A DNA stretch of 15,712 nt from contig CAYZMG010000096.1 of assembly GCA_964479465.1 (NCBI GenBank), positions 1 to 15,712 of the forward strand. The letters run 5' to 3'. How positions within the stretch are numbered: the first letter of the stretch is position 1; every line of letters begins with the position of its first letter. Positions 8,695 through 15,653 of the stretch are shown here, piece after piece. Source of the DNA: CADCTB01 sp964479465. Its GTDB lineage: Bacteria > Actinomycetota > Acidimicrobiia > Acidimicrobiales > AC-14. Under the pieces are notes generated by a model, which was not told the origin of the DNA, searched no databases, and saw only the letters and a program-made list of their open reading frames with translations. A program made the position numbers and the translations under genes.

Positions 8695-9551
8695 GGCACT
8701 TCCTCGAAGTCGACGACCTGTCGCCGGAGGAGTTGGCGACCGTCCTCGACCTGGCCGAGCAACCCGACCCGCCGCCGGTCTTCGCCGGCCGGGGGGCCGC
8801 CCTGCTGTTCGAGAAGCCGTCGAACCGGACCCGGGTCTCCATGGAGATGGCCGTGGTCCAACTCGGCGGGCACCCCATCAGCCTGCGCAACGAGGAAGTG
8901 GGGATCGACACCCGGGAGACGGCGGAGGATCTGGCCCGCATCTACTCGGGCATGTGCGCCCTCATCGGGGCCCGGGTGTTCGAGCACAGCAAGCTGGAGC
9001 GGATGACGAATGTGGCCACCGTCCCCGTGGTGAACCTGCTGTCGGACGACGCCCACCCGGTCCAGGCCCTGGCCGACCTGCTGACCATCCGCCAGCGCTT
9101 CGGGTCCCTCGAAGGCCGGAACCTGGCCTATATCGGCGACGGCAACAACGTCTGCCGGTCGCTCATGGCCGCCGCCACTGTCGCCGGCATGGGGATGCGC
9201 GTGGCCACGCCGGCGGGCTACGAGCCGCCGGCCGACGGCCGCAGCGAGCTGACCCACGACCCCGCGGAGGCGGTGGCCGGCGTCGATGCCGTCTACACCG
9301 ACGTCTGGGCCTCGATGGGCCAGGAGGAGGAGGCGGCCCAGCGCCGGCAGGACTTCGCCGGCTTCACCATCGACGACGACCTCATGGCCCACGCCGCACC
9401 CGGTGCGATCTTTCTGCACTGCCTGCCCGCACACCGCGGCGAAGAGGTGGCGGCGTCGGTGCTCGAAGGGCCGCAGAGCGCAGTGTGGCAGCAGGCGACC
9501 AACCGGATGCACGCCCAGCGGGGCCTGATCTGGTGGCTGCTGACCCAATGA
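8691..9551 (+). CDS. argF: Ornithine carbamoyltransferase (compact form)
   Basis: ArgF joins carbamoyl phosphate and ornithine into citrulline. It has 286 residues, shorter than the usual 300-335. The carbamoyl phosphate loop is KPSNRTR (residues 42-48), where the common STRTR has Asn in place of the first Thr while Ser44, Arg46, Thr47 and Arg48 remain. HPVQALADLLT, the ornithine loop SMGQE and HCLPAHRGEEV, with the catalytic Cys, are intact. The shortening lies before the carbamoyl phosphate loop (only 43 residues upstream), where the usual helix-linker segment is trimmed. The ATG at 8691 overlaps the argD stop. It is followed by 64 nt before argR that contain an inverted repeat. Citrulline passes to ArgG, encoded two genes downstream. 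Confidence 0.95.
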   Translation: MRHFLEVDDLSPEELATVLDLAEQPDPPPVFAGRGAALLFEKPSNRTRVSMEMAVVQLGGHPISLRNEEVGIDTRETAEDLARIYSGMCALIGARVFEHSKLERMTNVATVPVVNLLSDDAHPVQALADLLTIRQRFGSLEGRNLAYIGDGNNVCRSLMAAATVAGMGMRVATPAGYEPPADGRSELTHDPAEAVAGVDAVYTDVWASMGQEEEAAQRRQDFAGFTIDDDLMAHAAPGAIFLHCLPAHRGEEVAASVLEGPQSAVWQQATNRMHAQRGLIWWLLTQ

Positions 9552-9558
9552 CCGGCGA

Positions 9559-9598
9559 TTGGTCGATCTGCGGCGCTCTGGCACCCCGGATCTACCAA
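9559..9598. repeat. Inverted repeat between argF and argR
   Basis: TTGGTCGATC (9559-9568) and GATCTACCAA (9589-9598) are complementary at 9 of 10 positions, around a 20-nt spacer. Two more pairs (T-G and G-C) can extend the stem inwards. It fills most of the only sizeable gap inside the arg cluster and covers an upstream in-frame TTG codon of argR. It does not look like an ARG box. It may be an RNA hairpin that sets argR levels or mRNA processing, or an operator; there is no T-tract. Confidence 0.5.
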
Positions 9599-9615
9599 AC
9601 GCGGAACGGCTCACC

Positions 9616-10083
9616 GTGAGGCTCGCGAAACCGCAGCGCCAGCACCGGGTGGCCCGCATGCTCGAGGATCACGCCGTCACCAGCCAGGACCAGCTCGTCG
9701 AGCTGCTGGCCGCCGACGGGGTGGTCGCCAGCCAGGTGACGGTCTCGCGCGACCTGGAGGAGCTGGGAGCGGTGAAGGTGCGCATGGCCGGCGGCGAGAC
9801 CGTCTACGCCATCCCCGAGCTGCCCAAGGACCGGGTGGCGCCCGAGAGCCACCTGAAGCGGGTGCTGGGGGAGTGGCTGGTGGAGGTGTCGCACTCTGCC
9901 AACCTGGTCGTGTTGCGCACCCCGCCCGGCTCGGCCCACGTGGTTGGTTCCGCCATCGACCGGGCCGGCCTGGCCGACGTGTTGGGCAGCGTGGCCGGCG
10001 ACGACACCGTGCTGGTCGTCTGCAGTGAGCGGGTGGGCGGGGAAGCGGTTGCCCGGCGGTTATCCGAATTGGCCGGGCTCTAG
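9616..10083 (+). CDS. argR: Arginine repressor ArgR
   Basis: ArgR is a hexameric DNA-binding protein that represses arginine biosynthesis genes when arginine is bound. From the GTG at 9616 it has 155 residues, the family norm. An upstream TTG at 9559 would add 19 residues with no family match and lies in an inverted repeat, so it is not used. Residues 8-60 are the winged helix-turn-helix (TSQDQLVELLAADGV...VTVSRDLEELGAVKV), with the DNA-reading Ser44-Arg45. Residues 80-155 are the oligomerisation and arginine-binding domain, with GSAHVVGSAID and the arginine-contacting GDD (128-130). It sits between argF and argG, the common actinobacterial place, and its probable target is the ARG box at 4524-4541. 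Confidence 0.95.
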   Translation: MRLAKPQRQHRVARMLEDHAVTSQDQLVELLAADGVVASQVTVSRDLEELGAVKVRMAGGETVYAIPELPKDRVAPESHLKRVLGEWLVEVSHSANLVVLRTPPGSAHVVGSAIDRAGLADVLGSVAGDDTVLVVCSERVGGEAVARRLSELAGL

Positions 10084-10098
10084 AGAGGAACGCTGAAG

Positions 10099-11292
10099 AT
10101 GGCAAAGAAGGTCGTACTTGCGTACAGCGGCGGGCTCGACACGTCGGTCGCCGTGCGGTGGATGGCGGAGGAGTGGGGGGTCGACGTGGTGGCGGTGGCC
10201 GTCGACGTCGGCCAGGGGGGCGACTTCGACCTGCTTCGCACCCGGGCGCTGGCCGCCGGCGCGGTGGAGGTGGTCGTCGTCGACTGCGTCCAGCAGTACG
10301 CGGATGAGTACGTAGCGCCGGCCCTGAAGGCCAACGCCGTCTACGAGGGGCGCTACCCACTGGTGTCGTCGCTGTCGCGGCCGATCATCGTCGAGCACCT
10401 GGTCGACGCGGCCCGGAAGTACGGGGCCGACGGGATCGCCCACGGCTGCACGGGCAAGGGCAACGACCAGGTCCGCTTCGAGGTGTCGACGCGGGCCCTG
10501 GCGCCCGACCTCGAAGTGCTGGCGCCGGTGCGGACCTGGGGCCTGACCCGGGAGGACTCGATCGACTACGCCGAGCGGCACAACATCCCGGTGAACGTCA
10601 CCAAAGCCAGCCCGTACTCGATCGACGAGAACCTGTGGGGTAAGGCCATCGAGTGCGGCGTGCTGGAGGACCCGTGGGAGTCGCCCCCCGAGGACGTGTT
10701 CACCCTCACCCGGCCCACCGCCACCGAGCCGGTCGAGCTGGTCATCGGGTTCGAGGCCGGCGTGCCGGTGGCCATTGACGGCAAGGCCATGGGGCTGGCC
10801 GAGCTGGTCGTCCACGTGGGCGACATCGTCGGTTCCTACGGCTGGGGCCGGGTCGACATGGTCGAGAGCCGGCGGGTGGGCATCAAGAGCCGCGAGGTCT
10901 ACGAGTGCCCGGGCGCCTTGGCTCTGATCATGGCGCACCTGGACCTGGAGGGACTCACCCTGGAGCGCGACGTCTTCCACGAGAAGGCCCGCCTGGAGCC
11001 CCGCTGGTCGGAGCTGGTCTACGACGGCATGTGGCACTCGCCACTGAAGGCCGCCCTCGACGCCTTCGTCAACGAGACGCAGAGGTACGTGACCGGCGAG
11101 GTGAGGCTGCGGTGCGAGCCGGGGCGGTGCACGGTGGCGGGCCGGCGCAGCGACGTCGGCCTGTACGACTACGGCCTGGCCACCTACGACGCCGCCGACA
11201 GCTTCCACCACGAAGACGCCGCCGGCTTCGTCCGCCTCTGGAGCCTCGGCGTTCAGACCTGGGCCAGCCGCCAGAGCCGGCCCGGGGCGTGA
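10099..11292 (+). CDS. argG: Argininosuccinate synthase
   Basis: ArgG condenses citrulline and aspartate using ATP (released as AMP and pyrophosphate). Its 397 residues are typical. The N-terminal ATP pyrophosphatase loop AYSGGLDTS (8-16) and the nucleotide/citrulline region HGCTGKGNDQVRFE (115-128) are intact, as are SPYSIDENLWG and the SREVYE region. The ATG at 10099 is set by the GAGAGGAA ribosome binding site at 10083-10090, the clearest in the cluster. It lies 15 nt after argR, so this is one of the few genes here with independent translation start. Its end overlaps argH by GTGA. Confidence 0.97.
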   Translation: MAKKVVLAYSGGLDTSVAVRWMAEEWGVDVVAVAVDVGQGGDFDLLRTRALAAGAVEVVVVDCVQQYADEYVAPALKANAVYEGRYPLVSSLSRPIIVEHLVDAARKYGADGIAHGCTGKGNDQVRFEVSTRALAPDLEVLAPVRTWGLTREDSIDYAERHNIPVNVTKASPYSIDENLWGKAIECGVLEDPWESPPEDVFTLTRPTATEPVELVIGFEAGVPVAIDGKAMGLAELVVHVGDIVGSYGWGRVDMVESRRVGIKSREVYECPGALALIMAHLDLEGLTLERDVFHEKARLEPRWSELVYDGMWHSPLKAALDAFVNETQRYVTGEVRLRCEPGRCTVAGRRSDVGLYDYGLATYDAADSFHHEDAAGFVRLWSLGVQTWASRQSRPGA

Positions 11293-12671
11293 CGCTCTGG
11301 GCCGGCCGGCTCGAGGGCGGACCGGCGGCGGAGCTGTGGGCGTTCACGGCCAGCCTCGACGTCGACCGGCGCATGGCCGGCGACGACGTGGCCGGCTCCC
11401 GAGCCCACGTGCGGGGCCTGGCTCGGGCCGGCCTGTTGTCGGCGGAGGAGGCCGGCGCCCTGCTGGAGGCGCTCGACACCGTCGCCGGCGAGCTGGAGGC
11501 GGGCACGTTCGCCTTCACCGCCACGGACGAGGACGTGCACACCGCCGTCGAGCGGCGGGTCACCGAACTGGCCGGGCCCGTCGGTGGTCGTTTGCACACC
11601 GGCCGGAGCCGCAACGATCAGGTGTCGACGGACCTGCGGTTATGGGCCAAGCGGGAGCTGGCCGGCGTGGCCGACCGGGTACTCATGTTGCAGGAGGTCC
11701 TGCTGCAGCGGGCCGAGGCCGCCGGCGAGACCTACCTTCCCGGCTACACCCATCTCCAGCGGGCCCAGCCCGTCCTCCTGGCCCACCATCTTTTGGCCCA
11801 TGGTTGGGCCCTGGCCCGTGACGTCGATCGCCTGGTCGACACCCGCCGGCGCCTCGACGTGTCGCCATTGGGCGCCGGCGCCCTCGCCGGCTCGTCCCTG
11901 CCGCTGGACCCGGTGGCCACCGCCGCCGACCTGGGCTTCGCCGGCGTCTTCGACAACTCCCTCGACGCGGTCAGCGACCGCGACTTCGTGGCCGAGGCCC
12001 TCTTCGATCTGGCCCTTCTCGGCGTCCACCTCTCCCGCATCGGCGAGGAGGTCGTCCTGTGGTCGAGCGCCGAGTTCGGGTTCCTGCGCCTGGCCGACGC
12101 CTGGGCCACCGGCAGCTCGATGCTCCCGCAGAAGAAGAACCCCGACGTGGCCGAGCTGGCCCGCGGCAAGAGCGGTCGCCTGATCGGCCACCTGACCGGG
12201 CTGCTCGTCACCCTCAAGGGCCTGCCGCTGGCCTACAACCGGGATCTCCAAGAGGACAAGGAGCCGCTGTTCGACGCCGTCGAGCAGGTCAACCTCGGCC
12301 TGGCGGCCCTCGCCGGCCTGCTCGCCACCGCCACCTTCGACGCCGGCCGCATGGCGGCCGCCGCCGACGCCCCCGAGACGGCGGCCGCGGCCGTCGACCT
12401 GGCCGAGTGGCTGGTGGCGGCGGGCATGCCCTTCCGTGACGCCCATCACGTGGTGGCCGGCCTGGTGCGCGACGCGTCGGCCGGCGCCTCATTGGCCGAG
12501 CTGGTGGCCGCCCACCCCCAGCTGGGACCGGAAGCCGCCGTCGTGCTGGAGCCGGGGGCCGCCGTGCGCCGGCGGACGACCGCCGGCGGGGCGGGGCCGG
12601 CGCCGGTCGCGCGGCAGATGGAGCGCTTCCGAGTCCGCCTCGAGCTCGATCGGGTCAGGCTGTCGGGGTGA
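11289..12671 (+). CDS. argH: Argininosuccinate lyase
   Basis: ArgH splits argininosuccinate into arginine and fumarate, the last step. The GTG at 11289 gives 460 residues beginning LWAGRLEGGP, close to the family's LWGGRF start. Motifs of the fumarase/aspartase superfamily are TGRSRNDQV (104-112), YTHLQRAQP with His155, and the flexible signature loop GSSMLPQKKNP (275-285) that carries the catalytic serine. It overlaps argG and the next gene by 4 nt each (GTGA both times), so the downstream membrane protein is translated right after it. No key residue appears missing. Confidence 0.96.
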   Translation: MTLWAGRLEGGPAAELWAFTASLDVDRRMAGDDVAGSRAHVRGLARAGLLSAEEAGALLEALDTVAGELEAGTFAFTATDEDVHTAVERRVTELAGPVGGRLHTGRSRNDQVSTDLRLWAKRELAGVADRVLMLQEVLLQRAEAAGETYLPGYTHLQRAQPVLLAHHLLAHGWALARDVDRLVDTRRRLDVSPLGAGALAGSSLPLDPVATAADLGFAGVFDNSLDAVSDRDFVAEALFDLALLGVHLSRIGEEVVLWSSAEFGFLRLADAWATGSSMLPQKKNPDVAELARGKSGRLIGHLTGLLVTLKGLPLAYNRDLQEDKEPLFDAVEQVNLGLAALAGLLATATFDAGRMAAAADAPETAAAAVDLAEWLVAAGMPFRDAHHVVAGLVRDASAGASLAELVAAHPQLGPEAAVVLEPGAAVRRRTTAGGAGPAPVARQMERFRVRLELDRVRLSG

Positions 12672-13417
12672 CCCGTCGCCTTCTCGTCGTCCTCATCGCC
12701 CTCGTCGGCACTGCCGGCGTCGTCGTCGCCGGCCTCGCCCTCTTCTTCCCGGAGAAGGACACGACCACGCTGGCCCAGCCTGGCCCGATCCGTAGTCTCG
12801 AGGTCGACGTGGAGGTGGGCCGGGTGGATGTCGTGCCCGGCGGGGGCGAGGAGGCCACCATCACCAGGACGCGGCGCTACCTCGTCGGCGCGCCGAAGAC
12901 CCGTGAAGGGCTGGTCGAAGGGGTCCTGCAGATCGCGGCCGAGTGCGACGGTCCGATCGCCGCCGGATGCGCCGTCGACTACCGCCTCGAGGTGCCGGCC
13001 GGCGTGCCCGTCCGCATCCGCACCGACCGGGGCACGGTGTCGGTGACGGATATGACCGGCATGGTGGAGGTCGACGCCGGCGCCGGCAACGTCCGGCTGA
13101 CCCGCACGCGGGGGCCGGCCAAGGTCGACACGTCCGCCGGGAACGTCGAGGGTGTCGAGATCGCAGGTCCCTTCCTCGACGCCACGACCGGCGCCGGCCG
13201 CATCCGCCTGTCGATGGCGGAGCCGCCCGGTCGGCTGGGGCTAAGGACGGGCGCCGGCAGCATCGACGTGGGCCTCCCGACCACGCCCGGCGGGTACCGG
13301 GTGGCGACCGACACGGGTGCCGGCAAGGTCGACGTCACCGTCGAGCAGAACGAGGGCGGGAGCCGGGCCATCATCGCCAGCACGGGCGCCGGCAACATCC
13401 GCATCCACCCCCGCTGA
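12668..13417 (+). CDS. Membrane-anchored DUF4097-like beta-repeat protein
   Basis: The protein has 249 residues. After MTRR, residues 5-27 form one hydrophobic membrane segment without lipobox cysteine, so the rest should face outside. From about residue 120 a glycine-rich repeat recurs: GTVSV, GAGNVRL, SAGNVEG, GAGRIRL, GAGSIDV, GAGKVDV, GAGNIRI, with its glycine near 122, 140, 158, 177, 197, 219 and 242. Spacing of 18 to 23 residues suits a stacked beta-strand solenoid as in DUF4097 (putative adhesin) proteins. Cys93 and Cys101 could form a disulfide. The biological role of this family is poorly known; I do not infer one. The GTG start at 12668 overlaps the argH stop by 4 nt, and the end overlaps the likely CTG start of mpg. 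Confidence 0.8.
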   Translation: MTRRLLVVLIALVGTAGVVVAGLALFFPEKDTTTLAQPGPIRSLEVDVEVGRVDVVPGGGEEATITRTRRYLVGAPKTREGLVEGVLQIAAECDGPIAAGCAVDYRLEVPAGVPVRIRTDRGTVSVTDMTGMVEVDAGAGNVRLTRTRGPAKVDTSAGNVEGVEIAGPFLDATTGAGRIRLSMAEPPGRLGLRTGAGSIDVGLPTTPGGYRVATDTGAGKVDVTVEQNEGGSRAIIASTGAGNIRIHPR

Positions 13418-13998
13418 GCGCGCCCCTACCACGGGAGATCTACGGCGTCGACAGCCGGGACCTGGCGCCGCTGCTCCTGAACAAGCTGCTGGTCCGGGGC
13501 CGGCGGGCGGGGCGGATCGTGGAGGTGGAGGCCTACGCCGGCGCCGCCGACCCGGCCAGCCACGCCTTCCGGGGCCGGACGGCCCGCAACGCCACCATGT
13601 TCGGCCCGCCGGGGCGCCTGTACGTGTACTTCAGCTACGGCATGCACTTCTGCGCCAACGTGGTCTGCGGTCCCGACGGCGAGGCGTCCGCCGTGCTGCT
13701 GCGTGGCCTGACCCCAGTGGCCGGTATCGAGGAGATGCGGGCCGCCCGGGGCCCCGCCGCCCGCCGCGACCACGACCTTTGCAGCGGCCCGGGCAAGCTG
13801 TGCCAGGCGCTGGGCCTGGATCGCAGCTTCGACGGCGCCGACCTGGTCACCGGCGACCTGGGCGTCACCGTGGTCGACGACGGCACGCCGGCGCCGGCGG
13901 CGCCCGGTGTGAGCGGGCGGATCGGGATCTCGGTGGCCGGCGACGTGCCCTGGCGCTTCTACGTGCCCGGCGCCGTCGGAATCTCGCGGGCCCGCTGA
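13414..13998 (+). CDS. mpg: DNA-3-methyladenine glycosylase (AAG/MPG family), probable CTG start
   Basis: This base-excision repair enzyme removes alkylated or deaminated purines from DNA. The match to the AAG fold is strong: VEAYAG carries the catalytic Glu39 and Tyr41 (human Glu125/Tyr127), DPASHA has His50, FCANVV has Asn82 and VLLRGL has Arg97, together with SGPGKLCQALGLD. The start is unusual. Coding similarity reaches back to PREIYGVDSRDLAPLLLNKLLV, but no ATG, GTG or TTG lies in frame nearby. The only fitting codon is CTG at 13414, which overlaps the upstream TGA as CTGA, in the same 4-nt style as the other junctions, and gives 194 residues, normal for the family. The adjacent mpg-tyrS pair is common in actinobacteria. 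Function is firm; the start is inferred. Confidence 0.92.
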   Translation: MSAPLPREIYGVDSRDLAPLLLNKLLVRGRRAGRIVEVEAYAGAADPASHAFRGRTARNATMFGPPGRLYVYFSYGMHFCANVVCGPDGEASAVLLRGLTPVAGIEEMRAARGPAARRDHDLCSGPGKLCQALGLDRSFDGADLVTGDLGVTVVDDGTPAPAAPGVSGRIGISVAGDVPWRFYVPGAVGISRAR

Positions 13999-14010
13999 GT
14001 CGACCTCGGG

Positions 14011-14016
14011 TACGGT
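14011..14016 (+). promoter_or_regulatory. Possible -10 element for tyrS
   Basis: TACGGT fits the loose TANNNT pattern and sits 6 nt before the tyrS GTG, so it would give a leaderless mRNA like that proposed for argC. No convincing -35 is present at the right distance. tyrS also lacks a ribosome binding site in the 24-nt gap after mpg, which supports a leaderless start, but the hexamer could be chance. Confidence 0.3.
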
Positions 14017-14022
14017 CCGCCC

Positions 14023-15303
14023 GTGCCCGGGGACGTGTTCGACGAACTGAAGTGGCGGGGACTTGTCCACCAGGTCACCGACGACACCCTCGGGCAGAAG
14101 CTGGCCGACGAGCGGTTCACCGTCTACCACGGCATCGACATGACTGCCGACAGCCTCCACGTCGGCAGCCTGGTCGGAGTGCTGGTCCTTCGCCGGTTCC
14201 AGGCCCACGGGCACCGGCCGGTGGTCCTCCTGGGCGCCGGCACCACCCGCATCGGCGACCCGAGCGGCAAGCGGGCCGAGCGGCCACTGCTGGCGCCCGA
14301 GCAGATCGCCGCCAACGCCGCCGCCATCCGCGCCCAGCTCGAGCGGCTGCTGGACTTCACGCCGGGACCGGCCGGCGCCGTACTGGTCGACAACACCGAC
14401 TGGCTGGCGCCGCTGCCGCTGCTCGACTTCCTGCGCGACGTCGGGAAGCACTTCACCGTCAACGCCATGCTGGCCAAGGAGTCAGTGCGGGCCCGCTTCG
14501 CCGAGGCCGGCGTGGGCATCTCCTTCACCGAGTTCAGCTACATGCTCCTCCAGGCCTACGACTTCCTCCACCTCTTCGATTCCGAAGGGTGCCGGCTCCA
14601 AGTCGGCGGGAGCGACCAGTGGGGCAACATCACCGCCGGCATCGAGCTGGTCCGCAAGAAGCGGTCGGCGGAGGCGTACGGCCTGACCTGGCCGCTGATC
14701 ACCAAAGCCGACGGCGCCAAGTTCGGCAAGAGCGAGGAAGGCAACGTCTGGCTCGATCCGGCCCGGACCAGCCCGTACGACTTCTTCCAGTTCTGGATGA
14801 ATACAGACGACCCCGATGTGGGCCGCTACCTGCGCACGTTCACTTCGATGGACGAAGCGGAGATCGCCGGCTTCGAGGCGGCAATGGTCGCCGATGCCGG
14901 CGAGCGGACCGCGCACCGCGCCCTGGCCTTCGCCGTCACCGCCCTGATCCACGGCGAGCCGGCGGCGGAGGCGGCGGCCAAAGCGGCGGCCGCGCTCTTC
15001 GGTGGCGACTTGCGCCAGCTCGACCCGGCGGCGCTGGCCCAGGCCTTTGTCGACGCCCCTTCCAGCGAACTGACCAGGGTCCGCATCGACGCCGGCGTGC
15101 CTCTCGTCGACCTGCTGGCCGAGACGGGGCTGGTGGCGTCGAAGTCGGCGGCCCGCCAGGTCATCACCCAGGGAGGGGTGTCGGTGAACGGCCAGCGGGC
15201 GGTCGAACTGGACCGCCGGATCGGTCCTGGCGACGTGCTGGCCGGCGGATTCGTGGTCCTGAAGCGGGGCAAACGGAGCTACCATGTACTGCACGTCCAG
15301 TGA
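14023..15303 (+). CDS. tyrS: Tyrosyl-tRNA synthetase
   Basis: TyrS charges tRNA-Tyr in the cytoplasm. It has 426 residues, the usual size of the bacterial form with a C-terminal S4 domain. The class I HIGH-type motif reads LHVGSL (45-50), with Ser in place of the last His, in the context GIDMTADS where Pro is more common than Met. FTEFSYMLLQAYDF (168-181) and GGSDQWGNI (195-203) form the tyrosine pocket, and the KMSKS-type loop is KFGKS (233-237). The S4 RNA-binding domain covers roughly 355-420. The GTG at 14023 gives the normal N-terminus (DELKWRGL). The gene ends only 21 nt before the proposed rRNA promoter, with no terminator in between. Confidence 0.96.
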   Translation: MPGDVFDELKWRGLVHQVTDDTLGQKLADERFTVYHGIDMTADSLHVGSLVGVLVLRRFQAHGHRPVVLLGAGTTRIGDPSGKRAERPLLAPEQIAANAAAIRAQLERLLDFTPGPAGAVLVDNTDWLAPLPLLDFLRDVGKHFTVNAMLAKESVRARFAEAGVGISFTEFSYMLLQAYDFLHLFDSEGCRLQVGGSDQWGNITAGIELVRKKRSAEAYGLTWPLITKADGAKFGKSEEGNVWLDPARTSPYDFFQFWMNTDDPDVGRYLRTFTSMDEAEIAGFEAAMVADAGERTAHRALAFAVTALIHGEPAAEAAAKAAAALFGGDLRQLDPAALAQAFVDAPSSELTRVRIDAGVPLVDLLAETGLVASKSAARQVITQGGVSVNGQRAVELDRRIGPGDVLAGGFVVLKRGKRSYHVLHVQ

Positions 15304-15324
15304 CCCCGGTCCGCAAGGGCCAGG

Positions 15325-15353
15325 TTGCCAGACGGGCCAAGAGGTGATAAGTT
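15325..15353 (+). promoter_or_regulatory. Putative rRNA operon promoter
   Basis: TTGCCA (15325-15330) and TAAGTT (15348-15353) are spaced by 17 bp, predicting transcription start near 15360 and a 16S leader of about 290 nt. Base composition turns clearly more AT-rich from about 15340. I see no second promoter of equal quality in the leader, so this is the best candidate, but its -10 is not strong. Confidence 0.55.
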
Positions 15354-15359
15354 CTCCTC

Positions 15360-15653
15360 TTGCGCCTAGCGCCTGGATTGATCGAAAGATCGGTCCTGCG
15401 CCAGTCGAGCAGAGGCACCAACGTCCACGGACGTGTGCCCCGCCAGCGCTCCTTGAAAACGGAACAGAGAGCTAAAAGCCAGTGCGGGCGACCCCCAACG
15501 CATGGGGGCCGCATTGTATTTGCACTGAAACGGACAACAAATCTGTTTCTGTGCCAGTTGGCGAACGAGTTCAGTGAACTCGTAAGCCGACTCTCCGATT
15601 TTGGGCTGATCGAAGTAGACCTGTCGAAATGCAGGGTCGATCGGTTCGAGGTC
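15360..15653 (+). ncRNA. 16S rRNA precursor leader with serial hairpins
   Basis: There is no gene-like coding sequence here. The RNA can fold into a row of separate hairpins. H1: 15375-15383 with 15388-15396, closed by a GAAA tetraloop. H2: GGCAC 15414-15418 plus ACGTCC 15421-15426, with GGACGT plus GTGCC 15429-15439. H3: 15480-15487 plus CCCCC 15492-15496, with GGGGG plus CCGCATTG 15504-15516. H4: 15522-15534 with 15542-15554, one U-U mismatch. H5: 15557-15562 plus 15565-15573, with 15575-15583 plus 15586-15591. H6: GATCGA 15608-15613 with TCGATC 15637-15642. Leaders of rRNA operons support antitermination, folding and processing of the 16S; the arm that pairs with the 16S 3' flank would be near the end, but its partner is outside the window. 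Confidence 0.7.
15448..15459 (+). promoter_or_regulatory. BoxA-like antitermination element
   Basis: GCTCCTTGAAAA resembles the rRNA BoxA (GCTCTTTGAAAA-type) recognised by NusB/S10 in nascent rRNA. It lies about 90 nt after the predicted transcription start and about 195 nt before the 16S, between hairpins H2 and H3, a normal place for it. The match is good but not perfect. Confidence 0.6.

Noticed and set aside
9559..9615. TTG start adding 19 residues to ArgR
   Set aside because: The extra residues match nothing in the family and lie in an inverted repeat; the GTG at 9616 gives the usual length.
7914..9659. Long minus-strand open frame opposite argD and argF
   Set aside because: It spans two well-supported genes on the other strand and its composition is that of a shadow frame.
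13020..13410. CRISPR-like array from recurrent GGCGCCGGC strings
   Set aside because: The repeats are imperfect, vary in spacing, and are in-frame codons of the GAG protein repeats.
12943..13413. Upstream extension of mpg antiparallel to nothing but inside the DUF4097 gene
   Set aside because: The extra 150 or so residues are an Arg/His-rich out-of-frame reading of the DUF4097 repeats and do not resemble any AAG protein.
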